Notes: a model not told the origin generated them from the letters alone. DNA of 64,000 bases from Lutimaribacter pacificus (GCF_900142185.1 NZ_FQZZ01000014.1:1-64000), one strand, 5' to 3'; shown: positions 33,864 through 44,071, counted from the stretch's first letter. Numbers and translations are program-made.

Positions 33864-34523
33864 ATGCGGCTTTTGGTGATCGAGGACGAGACTGGCCTGG
33901 GCAGGGCCGTGTGCGAACATCTGCGCAACGCCGGACATGCGGCGGACCTTGTCGGCGATCTGGAATCGGCGCAGGTGGCCGTTGCCACGACGCATTACGA
34001 TCTCTTGCTTCTCGATCTCGGGCTGCCGGATGGCGATGGCATCGGATTTCTGCGGGCGCTGCGTCGCGGCGGTTTTTCTCCGCCCATCCTCATCACCACG
34101 GCCCGCGACCGGATCACCCAGCGGATCGAGGGGCTGAAAGCCGGCGCCGACGACTATCTCGTCAAGCCGTTCGATCTGGACGAGTTGCTGGCCCGGATCG
34201 AGGTGAACCTGAACCGTGCCAACATGACCGTCACGACCATGCGCGAATTCGGCGCGATTTCGATCGACACCAGCACGAAGCGCGTTGTCCTGAACGGCGC
34301 GGCCGTCGATATGACCCGGCGGGAATGGAGCCTTGTCGACCGTCTGTCATCGCGGCCAGCGCGCGTCTTTTCCAAGGCCGAACTTGAGGATTCGCTGTAC
34401 GGTCACGGTTTTGAGGTCGAAAGCAACTCGATCGAGGCCATCGTCAGCAGGGTCCGCGCCAAGCTTGGGAAAAGCGCGATCGTGACGGTGCGCGGGCTGG
34501 GATACCGGATGGGCGGGGCCTGA
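33864..34523 (+). CDS. OmpR-family response regulator
   Basis: A 219-residue response regulator. The receiver domain has MRLLVIEDETGLGRAV with the acidic pocket, the phosphorylated aspartate in LLLLDLGLPDGDG and the conserved lysine in DDYLVKPFDLDELL. The OmpR winged helix fills about residues 125-217. It resembles the PmrA/QseB group. The kinase gene starts four bases after its stop. Divergent placement suggests it controls the LABN-ArnT-GT2 operon. Confidence 0.93.
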   Translation: MRLLVIEDETGLGRAVCEHLRNAGHAADLVGDLESAQVAVATTHYDLLLLDLGLPDGDGIGFLRALRRGGFSPPILITTARDRITQRIEGLKAGADDYLVKPFDLDELLARIEVNLNRANMTVTTMREFGAISIDTSTKRVVLNGAAVDMTRREWSLVDRLSSRPARVFSKAELEDSLYGHGFEVESNSIEAIVSRVRAKLGKSAIVTVRGLGYRMGGA

Positions 34524-34527
34524 CGCG

Positions 34528-35877
34528 ATGAGAGCGGGCAGCCTGTCACGCCGGATCGCCGCGCTGACCACCATCGGCTTTGCCGTGGTGGTGTTTCTTG
34601 CGGTTTTCGTGATGGCCGCCGTTCTGCGCGAGGAAGCGAACGAACAGCGTGACGAGGTATTGCGCGAACTGGCCCCCTTCGTGGCGGCCATGTTCTCGGA
34701 TCTGGACGGGCAGCCCGAAACGCCGGATCGCCTGATGAACGGCGGCATCGTGGCACGACTGGGTGGCCATCTTCCGTTCTTCGGCATCGCGCTTGTCGCG
34801 GGGGATGGCGCGGTTCTGCTCAACTGGCAACTGCCTGACAGGCTGCCCGATCCGCGGCAGGTCGGCACCGACACGTTCTGGCAGTCCGATACGCACCGTT
34901 TCTACATCGGCGCGGCCGATGGGGACGGACGGGTCATCATACTCGGGGACGGTTTCGAGGAACGCCGCGAAGCCTATTCCGAAAGCCTGATCGCCTTCGT
35001 CGGGCCGATGCTGCCCCTGATACTGATCGCGTTTCTGCTGGTCCGCTGGATTTCGCGTGCCTCATTGCGCCCGCTTGAGGATCTGCGCGCAGAAATCGCA
35101 CAACGCGACCGTGGAGCGCTGAACCCGATCGACGGCAGCCGTATGCCGCAGGAACTGCGCCCGATGGTGACCACGCTCAACGGATTCATGTCGCGACTTC
35201 TGACGGCACTGGCCGCCGAGCGCCAGTTCGCCGCGAACGCCGCGCACGAGCTGCGCACCCCTCTTGCGCTTGCCCTCGCCCGGCTACAGAGGATTGAGGC
35301 GGAAGGCGGCAATGCCCACCCCGGGCAGATCGCCGAGTTGCGTGACGCCATCAAACGCATGACCCGCACGGTCGAACGGCTGCTGCAACTCGCCCGGGCC
35401 GAAACCGGGCCGGACCAGGATGGGACGACATGTGACATGGGCGAGGTTCTGGGGCTTCTGGCGCAGGAGCGGTCGATACAGGCGAACGAGGGCCGCCTGG
35501 TGCTGCATCTGCCCGATATCCCGGTCATCGCCCGGATCGGCGCGGACGATTTCGCAATCATCGCGGCAAACCTGCTGGATAATGCGCTGCGCTACGCGCC
35601 GTCCGGGGCCCGGATCGCCATTTCGCTCGACACGGACGGCACCCTGTCCATCGCCAATCCCGGCCCGGTGATCCCCGCAGACGATCTGCCCGGCCTGACC
35701 GCCCGCCACAAACGCCGCGACACGCGTGGCGGCGGGCTTGGCCTGGGGCTCTATATTGCCGATACACTGGCCCGCAAAGCCGGCGGAGACCTGTCCCTGC
35801 ACTCGCCCGTGCGCGGCCAGCCGGACGGGGTCGAGGCGGTTCTGAACCTGCCGGTCTGTACGCCCGAGGATGCGTGA
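34528..35877 (+). CDS. Sensor histidine kinase
   Basis: A 449-residue membrane sensor kinase. Helices at about residues 10-35 and 155-180 enclose a periplasmic domain of about 120 residues. HAMP-like sequence follows, then AANAAHELRTPLA with the phosphorylated histidine, the N box DNALRYAPSGARIAI and the G box RGGGLGLGLYIADTLA. It pairs with the upstream OmpR-type regulator. The signal is unknown; the divergent lipid A genes suggest envelope stress, cations or cationic peptides. Confidence 0.92.
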   Translation: MRAGSLSRRIAALTTIGFAVVVFLAVFVMAAVLREEANEQRDEVLRELAPFVAAMFSDLDGQPETPDRLMNGGIVARLGGHLPFFGIALVAGDGAVLLNWQLPDRLPDPRQVGTDTFWQSDTHRFYIGAADGDGRVIILGDGFEERREAYSESLIAFVGPMLPLILIAFLLVRWISRASLRPLEDLRAEIAQRDRGALNPIDGSRMPQELRPMVTTLNGFMSRLLTALAAERQFAANAAHELRTPLALALARLQRIEAEGGNAHPGQIAELRDAIKRMTRTVERLLQLARAETGPDQDGTTCDMGEVLGLLAQERSIQANEGRLVLHLPDIPVIARIGADDFAIIAANLLDNALRYAPSGARIAISLDTDGTLSIANPGPVIPADDLPGLTARHKRRDTRGGGLGLGLYIADTLARKAGGDLSLHSPVRGQPDGVEAVLNLPVCTPEDA

Positions 35878-36117
35878 AACAGGGTAAACGCCTTGTATGT
35901 GCGTGCCCGATTTGCGAGCATACCGTTTCATGACAGCCAAGATCGGCTTGGAGCCTCGAACCGACATTTCAAGTTAAACGCAACAGAGGGCACGCAGGGC
36001 CGCGATCGGGCGATCCGACGGCTGTGGCCAGCGTTTTATGGCACCGCCCCTTAGCCTTGGGTTCGGCCGCTTGATGCACCTCCAGGGTACGTGCATCTTG
36101 AACATTCCAGTCATTTA

Positions 36118-36139
36118 AGTTAGTAAGCGATCACTAACT
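36118..36139. promoter_or_regulatory. TetR-type operator
   Basis: AGTTAGT-N8-ACTAACT is a perfect 7-bp-arm inverted repeat of 22 bp ending 14 bp upstream of the TetR start codon. The size and position fit autoregulatory binding that would also silence the downstream efflux genes. Confidence 0.65.
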
Positions 36140-36153
36140 AATGGTGAAAACCC

Positions 36154-36765
36154 GTGTCAGGAACCCGCAAACCCGCCGAGGATCGCAAGACCGAGATCGT
36201 GGATACGACCTTGCGGTTGCTGGCGAAAACTCCAATCGAAAAGCTCTCGACCTCGCATATCGCAAGGGAAATCGGGATCACTCAGGCCGCGATCTTTCGG
36301 CATTTCCCGACCAAAGCTGCACTCTGGGGTGCGGTTCTGGAAACGGTCGAGGCGCGTGCGATCGCGGCATGGGATACCGCGACGGGGGTATCCCCCGAAC
36401 CGATGGCGCGGCTGCGCGCCACAATGCGGGCACAGCTCTCGCTGATTGCCGAATGCCCGGCTATCCCTGTACTCATCTTCAGTGCCGGACGGATCACCGC
36501 CGAAATGGCCATTCATCCGATTCATCTGCGGATCGTTCAGGGGCTTCGGATGCGAATACTCGATCCCCTGCGCGCCGCCGCCAGCCGAGAAATTTCCACG
36601 CCTTCCCCCGAGGATGGCAGCGACCTTTTCCTCGGCCTGTTGCAGGGCATCGTTTTTCGCTGGCGACTGACCGATGGTGGCTTCGACCTTGTTGCGGAAG
36701 GGATGCGGCTTGTGGATATCCAGATCGCACTGATGACAGGCTCAACGAACGGACAGAGGACATGA
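36154..36765 (+). CDS. TetR-family transcriptional regulator
   Basis: A 203-residue TetR regulator. The DNA-binding part has RKTEIVDTTLRLLAKTPIEK, then STSHIAREIGITQAAIFRHFPTKAAL broken as STSHIAREIG and ITQAAIFRHFPTK. The remaining 140 residues form the ligand domain. The start is a GTG at 36154. Its TGA overlaps the ATG of the adaptor gene by four bases, so it is the first gene of the efflux operon and probably its repressor. Confidence 0.92.
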   Translation: MSGTRKPAEDRKTEIVDTTLRLLAKTPIEKLSTSHIAREIGITQAAIFRHFPTKAALWGAVLETVEARAIAAWDTATGVSPEPMARLRATMRAQLSLIAECPAIPVLIFSAGRITAEMAIHPIHLRIVQGLRMRILDPLRAAASREISTPSPEDGSDLFLGLLQGIVFRWRLTDGGFDLVAEGMRLVDIQIALMTGSTNGQRT

Positions 36766-38066
36766 AACGCTCTCGTATCCTCCGCCTGCTGCCACCGCTG
36801 GCCGTGGGATTGGGCATTGCCGCTTGGCTGATCGCCGGTTCGGAGCCCCCCGTGCGGGTGGACGGCGGGGTGCGATCCGTCACCGCCAGGACGCAGATCG
36901 TCGAACCCCGGCAAGTGTCCCCGATGCTGCGGGGCTACGGCACGGTGCGGCCGGCCCGCAGCTGGCAATCCGTGGCCGAGGTTGCAGGAGCGGTAACCTA
37001 CAGGCACCCGGACCTGGAAACCGGTAAGATCATCCCGGCGGGAACCCGGGTGCTGACCATCGACCCGACCCGTCATGAATTTGCACTTCGCCAGGCCGAG
37101 GCGGATCTGGCCACCCTTGCGGCCGAACTGAACCAGCTTTCCGTCGAGGCCGGGAACACCGATCGCATACTGGCCATTGAGCGGGAAAGGCTTGACCTGG
37201 CCGAGACCGATCTTGAGCGAATACGTGCATTGGTCGGGCGCGGAGCAGCGCCCCAAAGCCGGCTGGACGAGCAGGAACGCGCGACCTTGCAGCTTCGCCG
37301 CACCGTGCAGGAGCTTGCAAACACGTTGGACCTTCTCCCGGTGCGACAGGCCCGGCTCAAGGCACAGATCGCACGGGCCGAGGCCGCCCTCGACCGCGCG
37401 AAACGTGATCTGGCATCGACACATATCGAGACCCCTTTCGCTGTCCGTATCGGCAAGGTCCATGTGGAGCTTCACCAATTCGTAACGGCGGGTGGTGCCT
37501 TGATAACGGCGGACGGCATAGACCGCGCCGAAGTCACGGCACAGATTCCGATCGAGGCTTTTCCCCGACTCGTCGGTGCCGTCACGGATGGAATCGACCT
37601 CGAAACCACCGACCAGGAAGCAGTGTTCGCCCGGGTAGACGCCAGGCTGCGGCTTGTTTCCGATCAGGGTCAGGTCTGGCAGGGACGGGTGATCCGCATC
37701 GAAAACGCACTCGATCCGCAGGCACGTTCAGTACCCGTCGTCATAGGGATCGAAGCACCCTATGAGGGCGCGCACCCGCCGATGCGCTTGCCGCTGGTAC
37801 CCAACATGTATGTCGAGGTCGTGCTGTCGGGGCCGCCGGGGCCGCCGGAAATCACCGTTCCCGCCAACGCAGTTCATGATGGCGACACGGTATATCTGCG
37901 TGACGACCAGGGGCTTCTGTCTTTCCGGCACATCGAAATCGGCTGGCGTCAGGACGGAATCGTCGCGGTTACGGCAGGGCTCGCACCCGGCGACGAAGTG
38001 ATCCTCGACGATATAGTGCCGGCGCTGCCTGGTTTGCGCGTCGTTCCGGCAAAGACCACGCCATGA
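36762..38066 (+). CDS. RND efflux periplasmic adaptor
   Basis: A 434-residue membrane fusion protein of RND pumps. A single N-terminal helix (about residues 8-27) anchors it. A biotinyl-lipoyl-like half-motif, a long coiled-coil hairpin (about residues 105-205, rich in Leu, Glu and Arg, with ARLKAQIARAEAALDRAKRD) and a beta-barrel domain follow. Length is normal. It overlaps both neighbours by four bases. Confidence 0.9.
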   Translation: MKRSRILRLLPPLAVGLGIAAWLIAGSEPPVRVDGGVRSVTARTQIVEPRQVSPMLRGYGTVRPARSWQSVAEVAGAVTYRHPDLETGKIIPAGTRVLTIDPTRHEFALRQAEADLATLAAELNQLSVEAGNTDRILAIERERLDLAETDLERIRALVGRGAAPQSRLDEQERATLQLRRTVQELANTLDLLPVRQARLKAQIARAEAALDRAKRDLASTHIETPFAVRIGKVHVELHQFVTAGGALITADGIDRAEVTAQIPIEAFPRLVGAVTDGIDLETTDQEAVFARVDARLRLVSDQGQVWQGRVIRIENALDPQARSVPVVIGIEAPYEGAHPPMRLPLVPNMYVEVVLSGPPGPPEITVPANAVHDGDTVYLRDDQGLLSFRHIEIGWRQDGIVAVTAGLAPGDEVILDDIVPALPGLRVVPAKTTP

Positions 38067-41000
38067 TCGGCTGGTTCGCCCGTCACCCGACCGCGGCAAA
38101 CCTGCTTCTGGTCCTGATAGCCACGGCCGGGATCATGGCCGCACCTTCGCTGAAGCGGGAAACTTTTCCCGATTTCCGCGCCACCGAGGCCGAAATCACC
38201 GTGGTCTACCGGGGCGCGGCGGCAACCGAGGTCGAAGACGCAATCTGCCGTCGTATCTGGGACGCGGTCGAAGCCGTCGAGCATCTTGAGGAGCTGACCT
38301 GCACCGCCCAGGACAACGCCGGTCGCGCGATCGCCACGATGGCAGCGGGCGGCGAGGCCGGCCGCTTCGTGAACGACCTGCGCACGGAGGTAACGGCAAT
38401 CGACGACTTCCCCGACGGGTCGGACCCGCCGATTGTACGCCAGTTGCATCGTACCGATATGGTCGCCTCGGTCGCGGTATCGGGTGACATGTCGGTATCG
38501 CAGCTCGACCGCTACGCGGCCCTGCTCGAAGACAGGCTCTCGGCGCTGCCCGATGTTGCGAGCGTGATCAGGACCGGCATCGGCGAACGGCAGTTCAGGA
38601 TCAGCATATCGCGGGCGGTGCTGTTTCAGCACGGGCTGACGGCGTCGGGTCTGGCCGCCCGTATCGGAGCACAGAGCATCGACCGCCCGCTCGGCACGCT
38701 CGAAACGCCGGATCAGGAAATCGCCCTGCGCTTCACCGACGAACGCCGCACACAGGCGGCGCTGTCGGACATTGTCGTGGTGTCGAAACCCAACGGTGCC
38801 GAGCTGAAACTCGGCCAGATCGCGCATATCGAGGAACATTTCAGCCCGGAGGAAGAGCGCGCACTTCTGGATGGGCGCCGCGCGATCTTCCTGCAAGTGA
38901 ACAAGTCCCTCGGGGCCGATTCCCTGCGGGTCTTCGACCGTGTGAGCGATCTCGTAGCCGCCGAGCGGGCAACACTGCCCGGTTCGGTTCATATCGGGAT
39001 CGTTCAGGACATGACCTCGATCGTGCGCGACCGTCTGGCCATGCTGGTAAAGAACGGCGCAATCGGACTTATACTCGTCGTCGCGGTCATGAGCCTCTTC
39101 TTCCGACCGGGATATGCCATCTGGGCGGCGATGGGCCTGCCGGTTGCATTCCTCGGGGCGTTCGTCGTCATGGCGCTGACGGGATTGTCCCTGAACATGA
39201 TCACGCTTGTGGCACTGCTGATGGCGATCGGGATCGTCATGGACGATTCTATCGTGATCTCGGACGCCATCGCCGATGCCGCGGCAAGCGGGGCGTCACG
39301 GCGCGATGCGGCAATCGAGGGAACCATGCGCGTACTGCCCGGCGTGCTTTCTTCCTTTGCGACGACCGTGGCGATCTTCGCACCGCTTTCGTTTCTTTCC
39401 GGCGAGCTTGGCGCCGTGCTCGAGGTGCTGCCCATCGTCCTGATCGCGGCGCTCACCGCCAGCTTGATAGAAGCCTTCTGGGTCCTGCCCCACCACCTTT
39501 CCCACAGTCTCAGGGTCGCGGAAACAAAAGCCTCTGCTGCCCGCAGACGCTTCGAACGCGGTTTCGCTTCGCTACGCGACGGCGGGCTTGGACGGCTTGT
39601 CGATGGGGCGGTCGCGTGGCGCTACCTCGTGGCCGGAACGACCGTTGCGATGCTGATCGTGACCGTGGCGCTGCTACGGGGCGGCTATGTCCAGCGCGAA
39701 GCGCTGCCCGAAATCGACAGCGATGTGCTGGAAGCGCGCATCCTGATGCCGCAGGGCACTCCGCTCGGCCGGACGGCTGAGGTGGCAGAGCATGTCGTCA
39801 CCGCGCTCGAGCAGGCAAACGCCCGGCTGACACCGGCTCAACCGGATGGCGCGGCACTGGTGCAGGCGGTTCAGGTCTTTTTCAACCGCAACGTCACCGC
39901 CGGGGAAAGCGGATCGCATGTCGCCACGATCTCGGCCGATCTTCTCGGGGCCGAAAGCCGGTCGACCACACTCGACGAACTGATTGCCGCCTGGCGGACA
40001 GGCATAGGCTCCGTGCCCGGCGCCATCTCGGTCACACTGACCGAACCGGGGATCGGGCCACAGGGGCGCGCGGTGGAAATCCGTCTTTCGGGCGCGGATC
40101 TGGACCGGCTCGAAGGCGCCGCGAATCGGCTGCTTGCGGAACTCGAAACCTATGCGGGGGTCTACAACACGATACACGATCTGCGCCCCGGCAGGCCCGA
40201 GTTGCGCCTTTCCCTGGCGGCGGGTGCCTCTGCATCGGGGCTGACGGCGGCAGAGGTTGCCACCCAGATCGGCACAGCGTATCTGGGTGGCATTGTCACC
40301 ACTGTTCAGGACGGCGATATCGCGCACGAGATCGAGCTGGAGCAGGCCGCCCGCGACAGGGCATCCTATGAAGATCTCGCCACATTCGAGATTCTTCTCG
40401 CCGACGGGACACCCATACCCCTCACAACTGTCGCCACCATCGAGGAGACCCGGAACTGGGGCACCGTTACCCATGTGAACGGACGGCGCACGGTCACGGT
40501 TCAGGCCGACGTGGACGGCCGGATCGGAAACGCCGACGCGATCGTCTCGGAACTCGCCGAAGGGTTCCTCCCCGGGCTTGCCGCAGAATTCCCCGGCCTG
40601 TCTGCCGAAATCGGTGGCCAGAATGCAAATTCTGCGGAAACCGTGGGTTCCATCATTCGCGGTTTCCTGATCGGGCTGGTGGGAATCTACGTGATACTCT
40701 CGTTCCAGTTCCACAGCTACGTCGAGCCTGTGATCGTGATGCTCACGATTCCGCTGGCGCTTGTGGGTGTGGTTCTGGGGCACATGGTTATGGCCTATAA
40801 CATCTCGATGCCTTCGATCATGGGCGCGGCCTCTCTGGCGGGGATCGTGGTCAACAATGCGATCCTGCTGGTTCAGGTCATCAAAAGACACACCGGCGAA
40901 GGGATGGGCGGTGCGCAAGCGGCAGGCCTGGCCAGCCGAGAGCGTTTCCGCCCCATCCTCGTATCCGTTTCGACAACGATGATGGGGATGGTGCCCCTTC

Positions 41001-41185
41001 TGGCGGAAACAAGCACCCAGGCCCAGACCGTAAAGCCTTTGGTGATTTCGGTCGTTTTTGGATTGTTGTCCGCCTCGGTCCTGGTGTTGATCGTGTTGCC
41101 GGCATTCTATGCCATTCTCGACGATATGGGTCTGACCGCGAAGAAACGTCCGGCCGGCCCCGTTGAACCGAATCTGCCCGCCTAA
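38063..41185 (+). CDS. RND efflux transporter permease
   Basis: A 1040-residue inner-membrane RND pump (AcrB/MexB/CusA superfamily), driving export by proton flow. It starts with WFARHPTAANLLLVLIATAG; the helix 4 proton-relay region reads LLMAIGIVMDDSIVISDAI with two aspartates; the second half repeats the fold with ASLAGIVVNNAILLVQVIKRH. The type resembles the smaller HAE2-like group seen in Rhodobacterales. No outer-membrane TolC-like gene follows, so it must use one from elsewhere. Substrate unknown. Confidence 0.93.
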   Translation: MIGWFARHPTAANLLLVLIATAGIMAAPSLKRETFPDFRATEAEITVVYRGAAATEVEDAICRRIWDAVEAVEHLEELTCTAQDNAGRAIATMAAGGEAGRFVNDLRTEVTAIDDFPDGSDPPIVRQLHRTDMVASVAVSGDMSVSQLDRYAALLEDRLSALPDVASVIRTGIGERQFRISISRAVLFQHGLTASGLAARIGAQSIDRPLGTLETPDQEIALRFTDERRTQAALSDIVVVSKPNGAELKLGQIAHIEEHFSPEEERALLDGRRAIFLQVNKSLGADSLRVFDRVSDLVAAERATLPGSVHIGIVQDMTSIVRDRLAMLVKNGAIGLILVVAVMSLFFRPGYAIWAAMGLPVAFLGAFVVMALTGLSLNMITLVALLMAIGIVMDDSIVISDAIADAAASGASRRDAAIEGTMRVLPGVLSSFATTVAIFAPLSFLSGELGAVLEVLPIVLIAALTASLIEAFWVLPHHLSHSLRVAETKASAARRRFERGFASLRDGGLGRLVDGAVAWRYLVAGTTVAMLIVTVALLRGGYVQREALPEIDSDVLEARILMPQGTPLGRTAEVAEHVVTALEQANARLTPAQPDGAALVQAVQVFFNRNVTAGESGSHVATISADLLGAESRSTTLDELIAAWRTGIGSVPGAISVTLTEPGIGPQGRAVEIRLSGADLDRLEGAANRLLAELETYAGVYNTIHDLRPGRPELRLSLAAGASASGLTAAEVATQIGTAYLGGIVTTVQDGDIAHEIELEQAARDRASYEDLATFEILLADGTPIPLTTVATIEETRNWGTVTHVNGRRTVTVQADVDGRIGNADAIVSELAEGFLPGLAAEFPGLSAEIGGQNANSAETVGSIIRGFLIGLVGIYVILSFQFHSYVEPVIVMLTIPLALVGVVLGHMVMAYNISMPSIMGAASLAGIVVNNAILLVQVIKRHTGEGMGGAQAAGLASRERFRPILVSVSTTMMGMVPLLAETSTQAQTVKPLVISVVFGLLSASVLVLIVLPAFYAILDDMGLTAKKRPAGPVEPNLPA

Positions 41186-41344
41186 TCCCGGTGGTATGAC
41201 ATAAAGTCTCGGGAAAATTTCGGCGATGCCCGTCGGCACTGGCCCGAATGACGGCGCACCGGCCCGCTTTCCGGCAAGAAACGGACGTCGTGCGGGAACA
41301 GCAAAAATCCGCGCCTTCAGGGGTTTGGCGAAAAATTCCCACGG

Positions 41345-41358
41345 TTGACTTTTGTCAT
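41345..41358. promoter_or_regulatory. Fnr/Dnr-like box upstream of nosC
   Basis: TTGACTTTTGTCAT matches TTGAC-N4-GTCAA in nine of ten defined positions. Its centre is 41.5 bp upstream of the nosC ATG. Control of nos genes by Fnr- and NnrR/Dnr-type proteins is established in Paracoccus and relatives. Confidence 0.65.
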
Positions 41359-41392
41359 GTTGTATCCGGGTAGCGGTAGATAGGGGATAGGT

Positions 41393-41770
41393 ATGCGTCA
41401 CCGGTTGCCCGATATCCTTCATACAGCGTTTTTTGCGCTCGCACTGATATTCGCCGGTGTGTTCAGCGCTTTTGCCGAGGGTGCGACCGCGCTCGGTCAT
41501 CATGGCGTCACCACCATGGTGATATGCGGCGACGAGACCCGCACGGTGACAATCGACCGTTCCGGCAAGCCGGTAGAGCCGTCCCGATCCTCCGTATGTT
41601 CGCTCTGCCCGGACTGCATCCTTCATGCCGCCGCCATGCCCGCGGCATCGGACCTTTGGGTACGCCCGATCCGGTTCGCACATGGCATCACGCCCCGCAT
41701 CTTCGCCATTCGCAACGCGGATGTCACGGCACGGTGGCATCCTGCCCGCGGCCCACCGAACAAGACCTGA
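41393..41770 (+). CDS. nosC: NosC, CXXCXXC protein of the nos cluster
   Basis: A 125-residue protein matching nosC of Paracoccus, a gene of unknown function placed before nosR. It has a hydrophobic N-terminal segment (about residues 9-28) and a CSLCPDC motif, that is C-x2-C-x2-C, followed by HAAAMPAASD. It resembles DUF2946 copper-related proteins. A metal or thiol role in assembly of the copper enzyme NosZ is inferred. AGGGG precedes the ATG, and nosR begins three bases after the stop. Confidence 0.8.
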   Translation: MRHRLPDILHTAFFALALIFAGVFSAFAEGATALGHHGVTTMVICGDETRTVTIDRSGKPVEPSRSSVCSLCPDCILHAAAMPAASDLWVRPIRFAHGITPRIFAIRNADVTARWHPARGPPNKT

Positions 41771-41773
41771 CCG

Positions 41774-44071
41774 ATGATTGCCATGATACGCCCTATCCTC
41801 ACGTCACCGATTCCGTTTCCCCGTGCTTCTGCAGCACATGAGCCCGCAGCCGTCACAGGGCGTATCGCAGCTCTTGCCACACTTGTTCTTCTGACAGCTT
41901 TCACGATCCTGTCGGGGTCGTCCGGCGCCCATGCGCAGGCCGCGTCCTCCGTTCTGTCCAGGTTCATCGACGATATCGCCCCTGGCGAGCTGGTCGAGGG
42001 GGCCGACGCCTTCGGTCCGATCCGCGAGGACATTCCGGTCGCACCGGTCATGCAAGGCGATGAGCGGATCGCCTGGGCCTTCATCGCCTCGGATTTCGTG
42101 GGAACCACGGGCTATTCCGGCAAACCCATTCACACCATGGTTGCCGTCGATGACGATGCGATCGTGCGGGGTGTCAGCCTGGTCAAACATTCCGAGCCGA
42201 TCGTGCTGATCGGTATCCCCGATTCCAAGATTCAGGCGCTGGCAGCCGATTATGCCGGGCTCGATCTGGTGGCCGAGGCCACGTCGGGTGGAACGGCCCA
42301 CGATCTTGAGATTATCGCAGGCGCCACCGTGACCATCATGGTGATCGACGATTCCATCGTGCGCTCCGGCCTGAAAGTGGCCAGGCAGCTCGGGCTGGGC
42401 GGGCTCAGCGCCCCCGACGCCCCGAGCGGCCCGCGATTCGAGATCGACCCCGAAGCCACCGCCGCGACAGACTGGATGACGCTGGAGGGCAACGGAACCC
42501 TGCGCCGCCTGTCGCTGGATGTCGGCCAGGTGAACGCCGCGTTCGAAAAGGTCGAGGACCCGCGCGCCGCCGCGCGGCCGATCAACGACCCGCCCGAAAC
42601 CACGTTCATCGACATGTATATGGGGCTTGTCTCGGTTCCCGCCGTTGGCGAGGCGTTGCTGGGCGCTGCCGAACACGCAAACCTCCAAAGGTGGCTGGAC
42701 GAGGGCGATCACGCCATCATGATCGCGGGCCGCGGGCTCTATTCCTTCAAGGGGTCGGGATATGTCCGCGGCGGTATCTTCGACCGCATCGTATTGATCC
42801 AGGGCGACCTTTCGGTGCGTTTCCGTGACCGGATGCATCGCCGCCTGGGCGATATCGCGCCCGACGGTGCGCCCGAGTTCACGGAAACCGACCTGTTCAA
42901 GATCCCCGCCGATACCGGGTTCGACCCCACCGAACCGTTCCGCCTGCAATTGCTGGTGCAGCGCGACGTGGCCGCGATCGAACGGGTCTTTACCACCTTC
43001 GAGATGGGCTATCAGCTGCCCGACGCATATCTGCGCGCCTTGCCCGCCCCGACCCCTGCGCCAGAGGCGAGCGCGGCGCAGGCGGTGGCCGAACAAGAGG
43101 AGCACGCGGCGCAATCGGCGCTGTGGAAACGGATCTGGCAGGACAAGACAGCCGAGATCGTGGGCCTGTCGGTCATGCTGTTCATCCTGACGGTGGCGTT
43201 CTTTTTCCAGGGCTTCCTGACCCGGTCCGAGCGCGTGACCTACTGGTTCCGCATGTCCTTCCTGACGGTGACGCTGGTGTTCCTGGGCTGGTATGCGAAT
43301 GCGCAATTGTCGGTGGTCAACCTGATGGCGCTGTTCGGTGCGCTGACGACCGATTTCAGCTGGCAGGCGTTCCTGCTCGATCCGCTGACCTTTATCCTGT
43401 GGTTCGCAGTGGCCGCCGCCCTGATCTTCTGGGGGCGCGGGGCCTATTGCGGCTGGCTGTGCCCGTTCGGGGCCTTGCAGGAGCTTACCAACCAGATCGG
43501 GCGCAGGCTGGGCATTCCGCAATGGACCCTGCCCTGGGGGCTGCATGAACGGCTGTGGCCGCTGAAATACATGATCTTTCTCGGGCTGTTCGGCGTGTCG
43601 CTCGCCTCGATCGAACAGGCCGAAGCCCTGGCCGAGGTCGAACCGTTCAAGACCGCGATCGTGCTGAAATTCGTCCGGGCCTGGCCCTTCGTGGCCTATG
43701 CCGCCGCGTTGCTGATTGCCGGGCTGTTCGTGGAACGGTTCTATTGCCGCTACCTTTGCCCGCTGGGCGGGGCGCTGGCGATCCCGGCGCGGCTGCGCAT
43801 GTTCGACTGGCTGAAGCGGTACAAGGAATGCGGCAACCCCTGCCAGACCTGCGCGAACGAATGCTTCGTTCAGGCGATCCACCCCACGGGCGAGATCAAC
43901 CCCAACGAATGCCTCAACTGCATGCATTGCCAGGTGCTTTACCAGTCGAAAACCAAATGCCCGGTCGTCATCAAACGCGTCAGGCGGCGCGAAACCGCAT
44001 CGCGCGGCGCCGCCGAGGCGGGCCGGTCCATCGAAAACCATCCTAACCTGAAGGAGAAGACCAATGTCTGA
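41774..44071 (+). CDS. nosR: Nitrous oxide reductase regulatory/electron-transfer protein NosR
   Basis: A 765-residue polytopic flavo-iron-sulfur protein needed for nosZ expression and for electron supply to N2O reductase. A signal segment leads to a periplasmic FMN-binding domain with [15 protein letters not shown], where the flavin is joined covalently to threonine. Membrane helices follow from about residue 465, with the cysteine motifs [11 protein letters not shown] and [12 protein letters not shown]. Two ferredoxin-like clusters lie at the C-terminus: [12 protein letters not shown] and CLNCMHCQ. Its end overlaps nosZ by eight bases. Confidence 0.97.
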   Translation: MIAMIRPILTSPIPFPRASAAHEPAAVTGRIAALATLVLLTAFTILSGSSGAHAQAASSVLSRFIDDIAPGELVEGADAFGPIREDIPVAPVMQGDERIAWAFIASDFVGTTGYSGKPIHTMVAVDDDAIVRGVSLVKHSEPIVLIGIPDSKIQALAADYAGLDLVAEATSGGTAHDLEIIAGATVTIMVIDDSIVRSGLKVARQLGLGGLSAPDAPSGPRFEIDPEATAATDWMTLEGNGTLRRLSLDVGQVNAAFEKVEDPRAAARPINDPPETTFIDMYMGLVSVPAVGEALLGAAEHANLQRWLDEGDHAIMIAGRGLYSFKGSGYVRGGIFDRIVLIQGDLSVRFRDRMHRRLGDIAPDGAPEFTETDLFKIPADTGFDPTEPFRLQLLVQRDVAAIERVFTTFEMGYQLPDAYLRALPAPTPAPEASAAQAVAEQEEHAAQSALWKRIWQDKTAEIVGLSVMLFILTVAFFFQGFLTRSERVTYWFRMSFLTVTLVFLGWYANAQLSVVNLMALFGALTTDFSWQAFLLDPLTFILWFAVAAALIFWGRGAYCGWLCPFGALQELTNQIGRRLGIPQWTLPWGLHERLWPLKYMIFLGLFGVSLASIEQAEALAEVEPFKTAIVLKFVRAWPFVAYAAALLIAGLFVERFYCRYLCPLGGALAIPARLRMFDWLKRYKECGNPCQTCANECFVQAIHPTGEINPNECLNCMHCQVLYQSKTKCPVVIKRVRRRETASRGAAEAGRSIENHPNLKEKTNV

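Noticed and set aside
33480-33995. N-terminal extension of the ArnT-like protein
   Set aside because: It overlaps the LABN gene in another frame and has no family resemblance; the membrane topology begins at 33479.
36141-36761. A plus-strand frame running through tetR into the adaptor gene
   Set aside because: It lies in a different frame from TetR and the upstream part has no helix-turn-helix; the adaptor starts at 36762 with an ATGA overlap.
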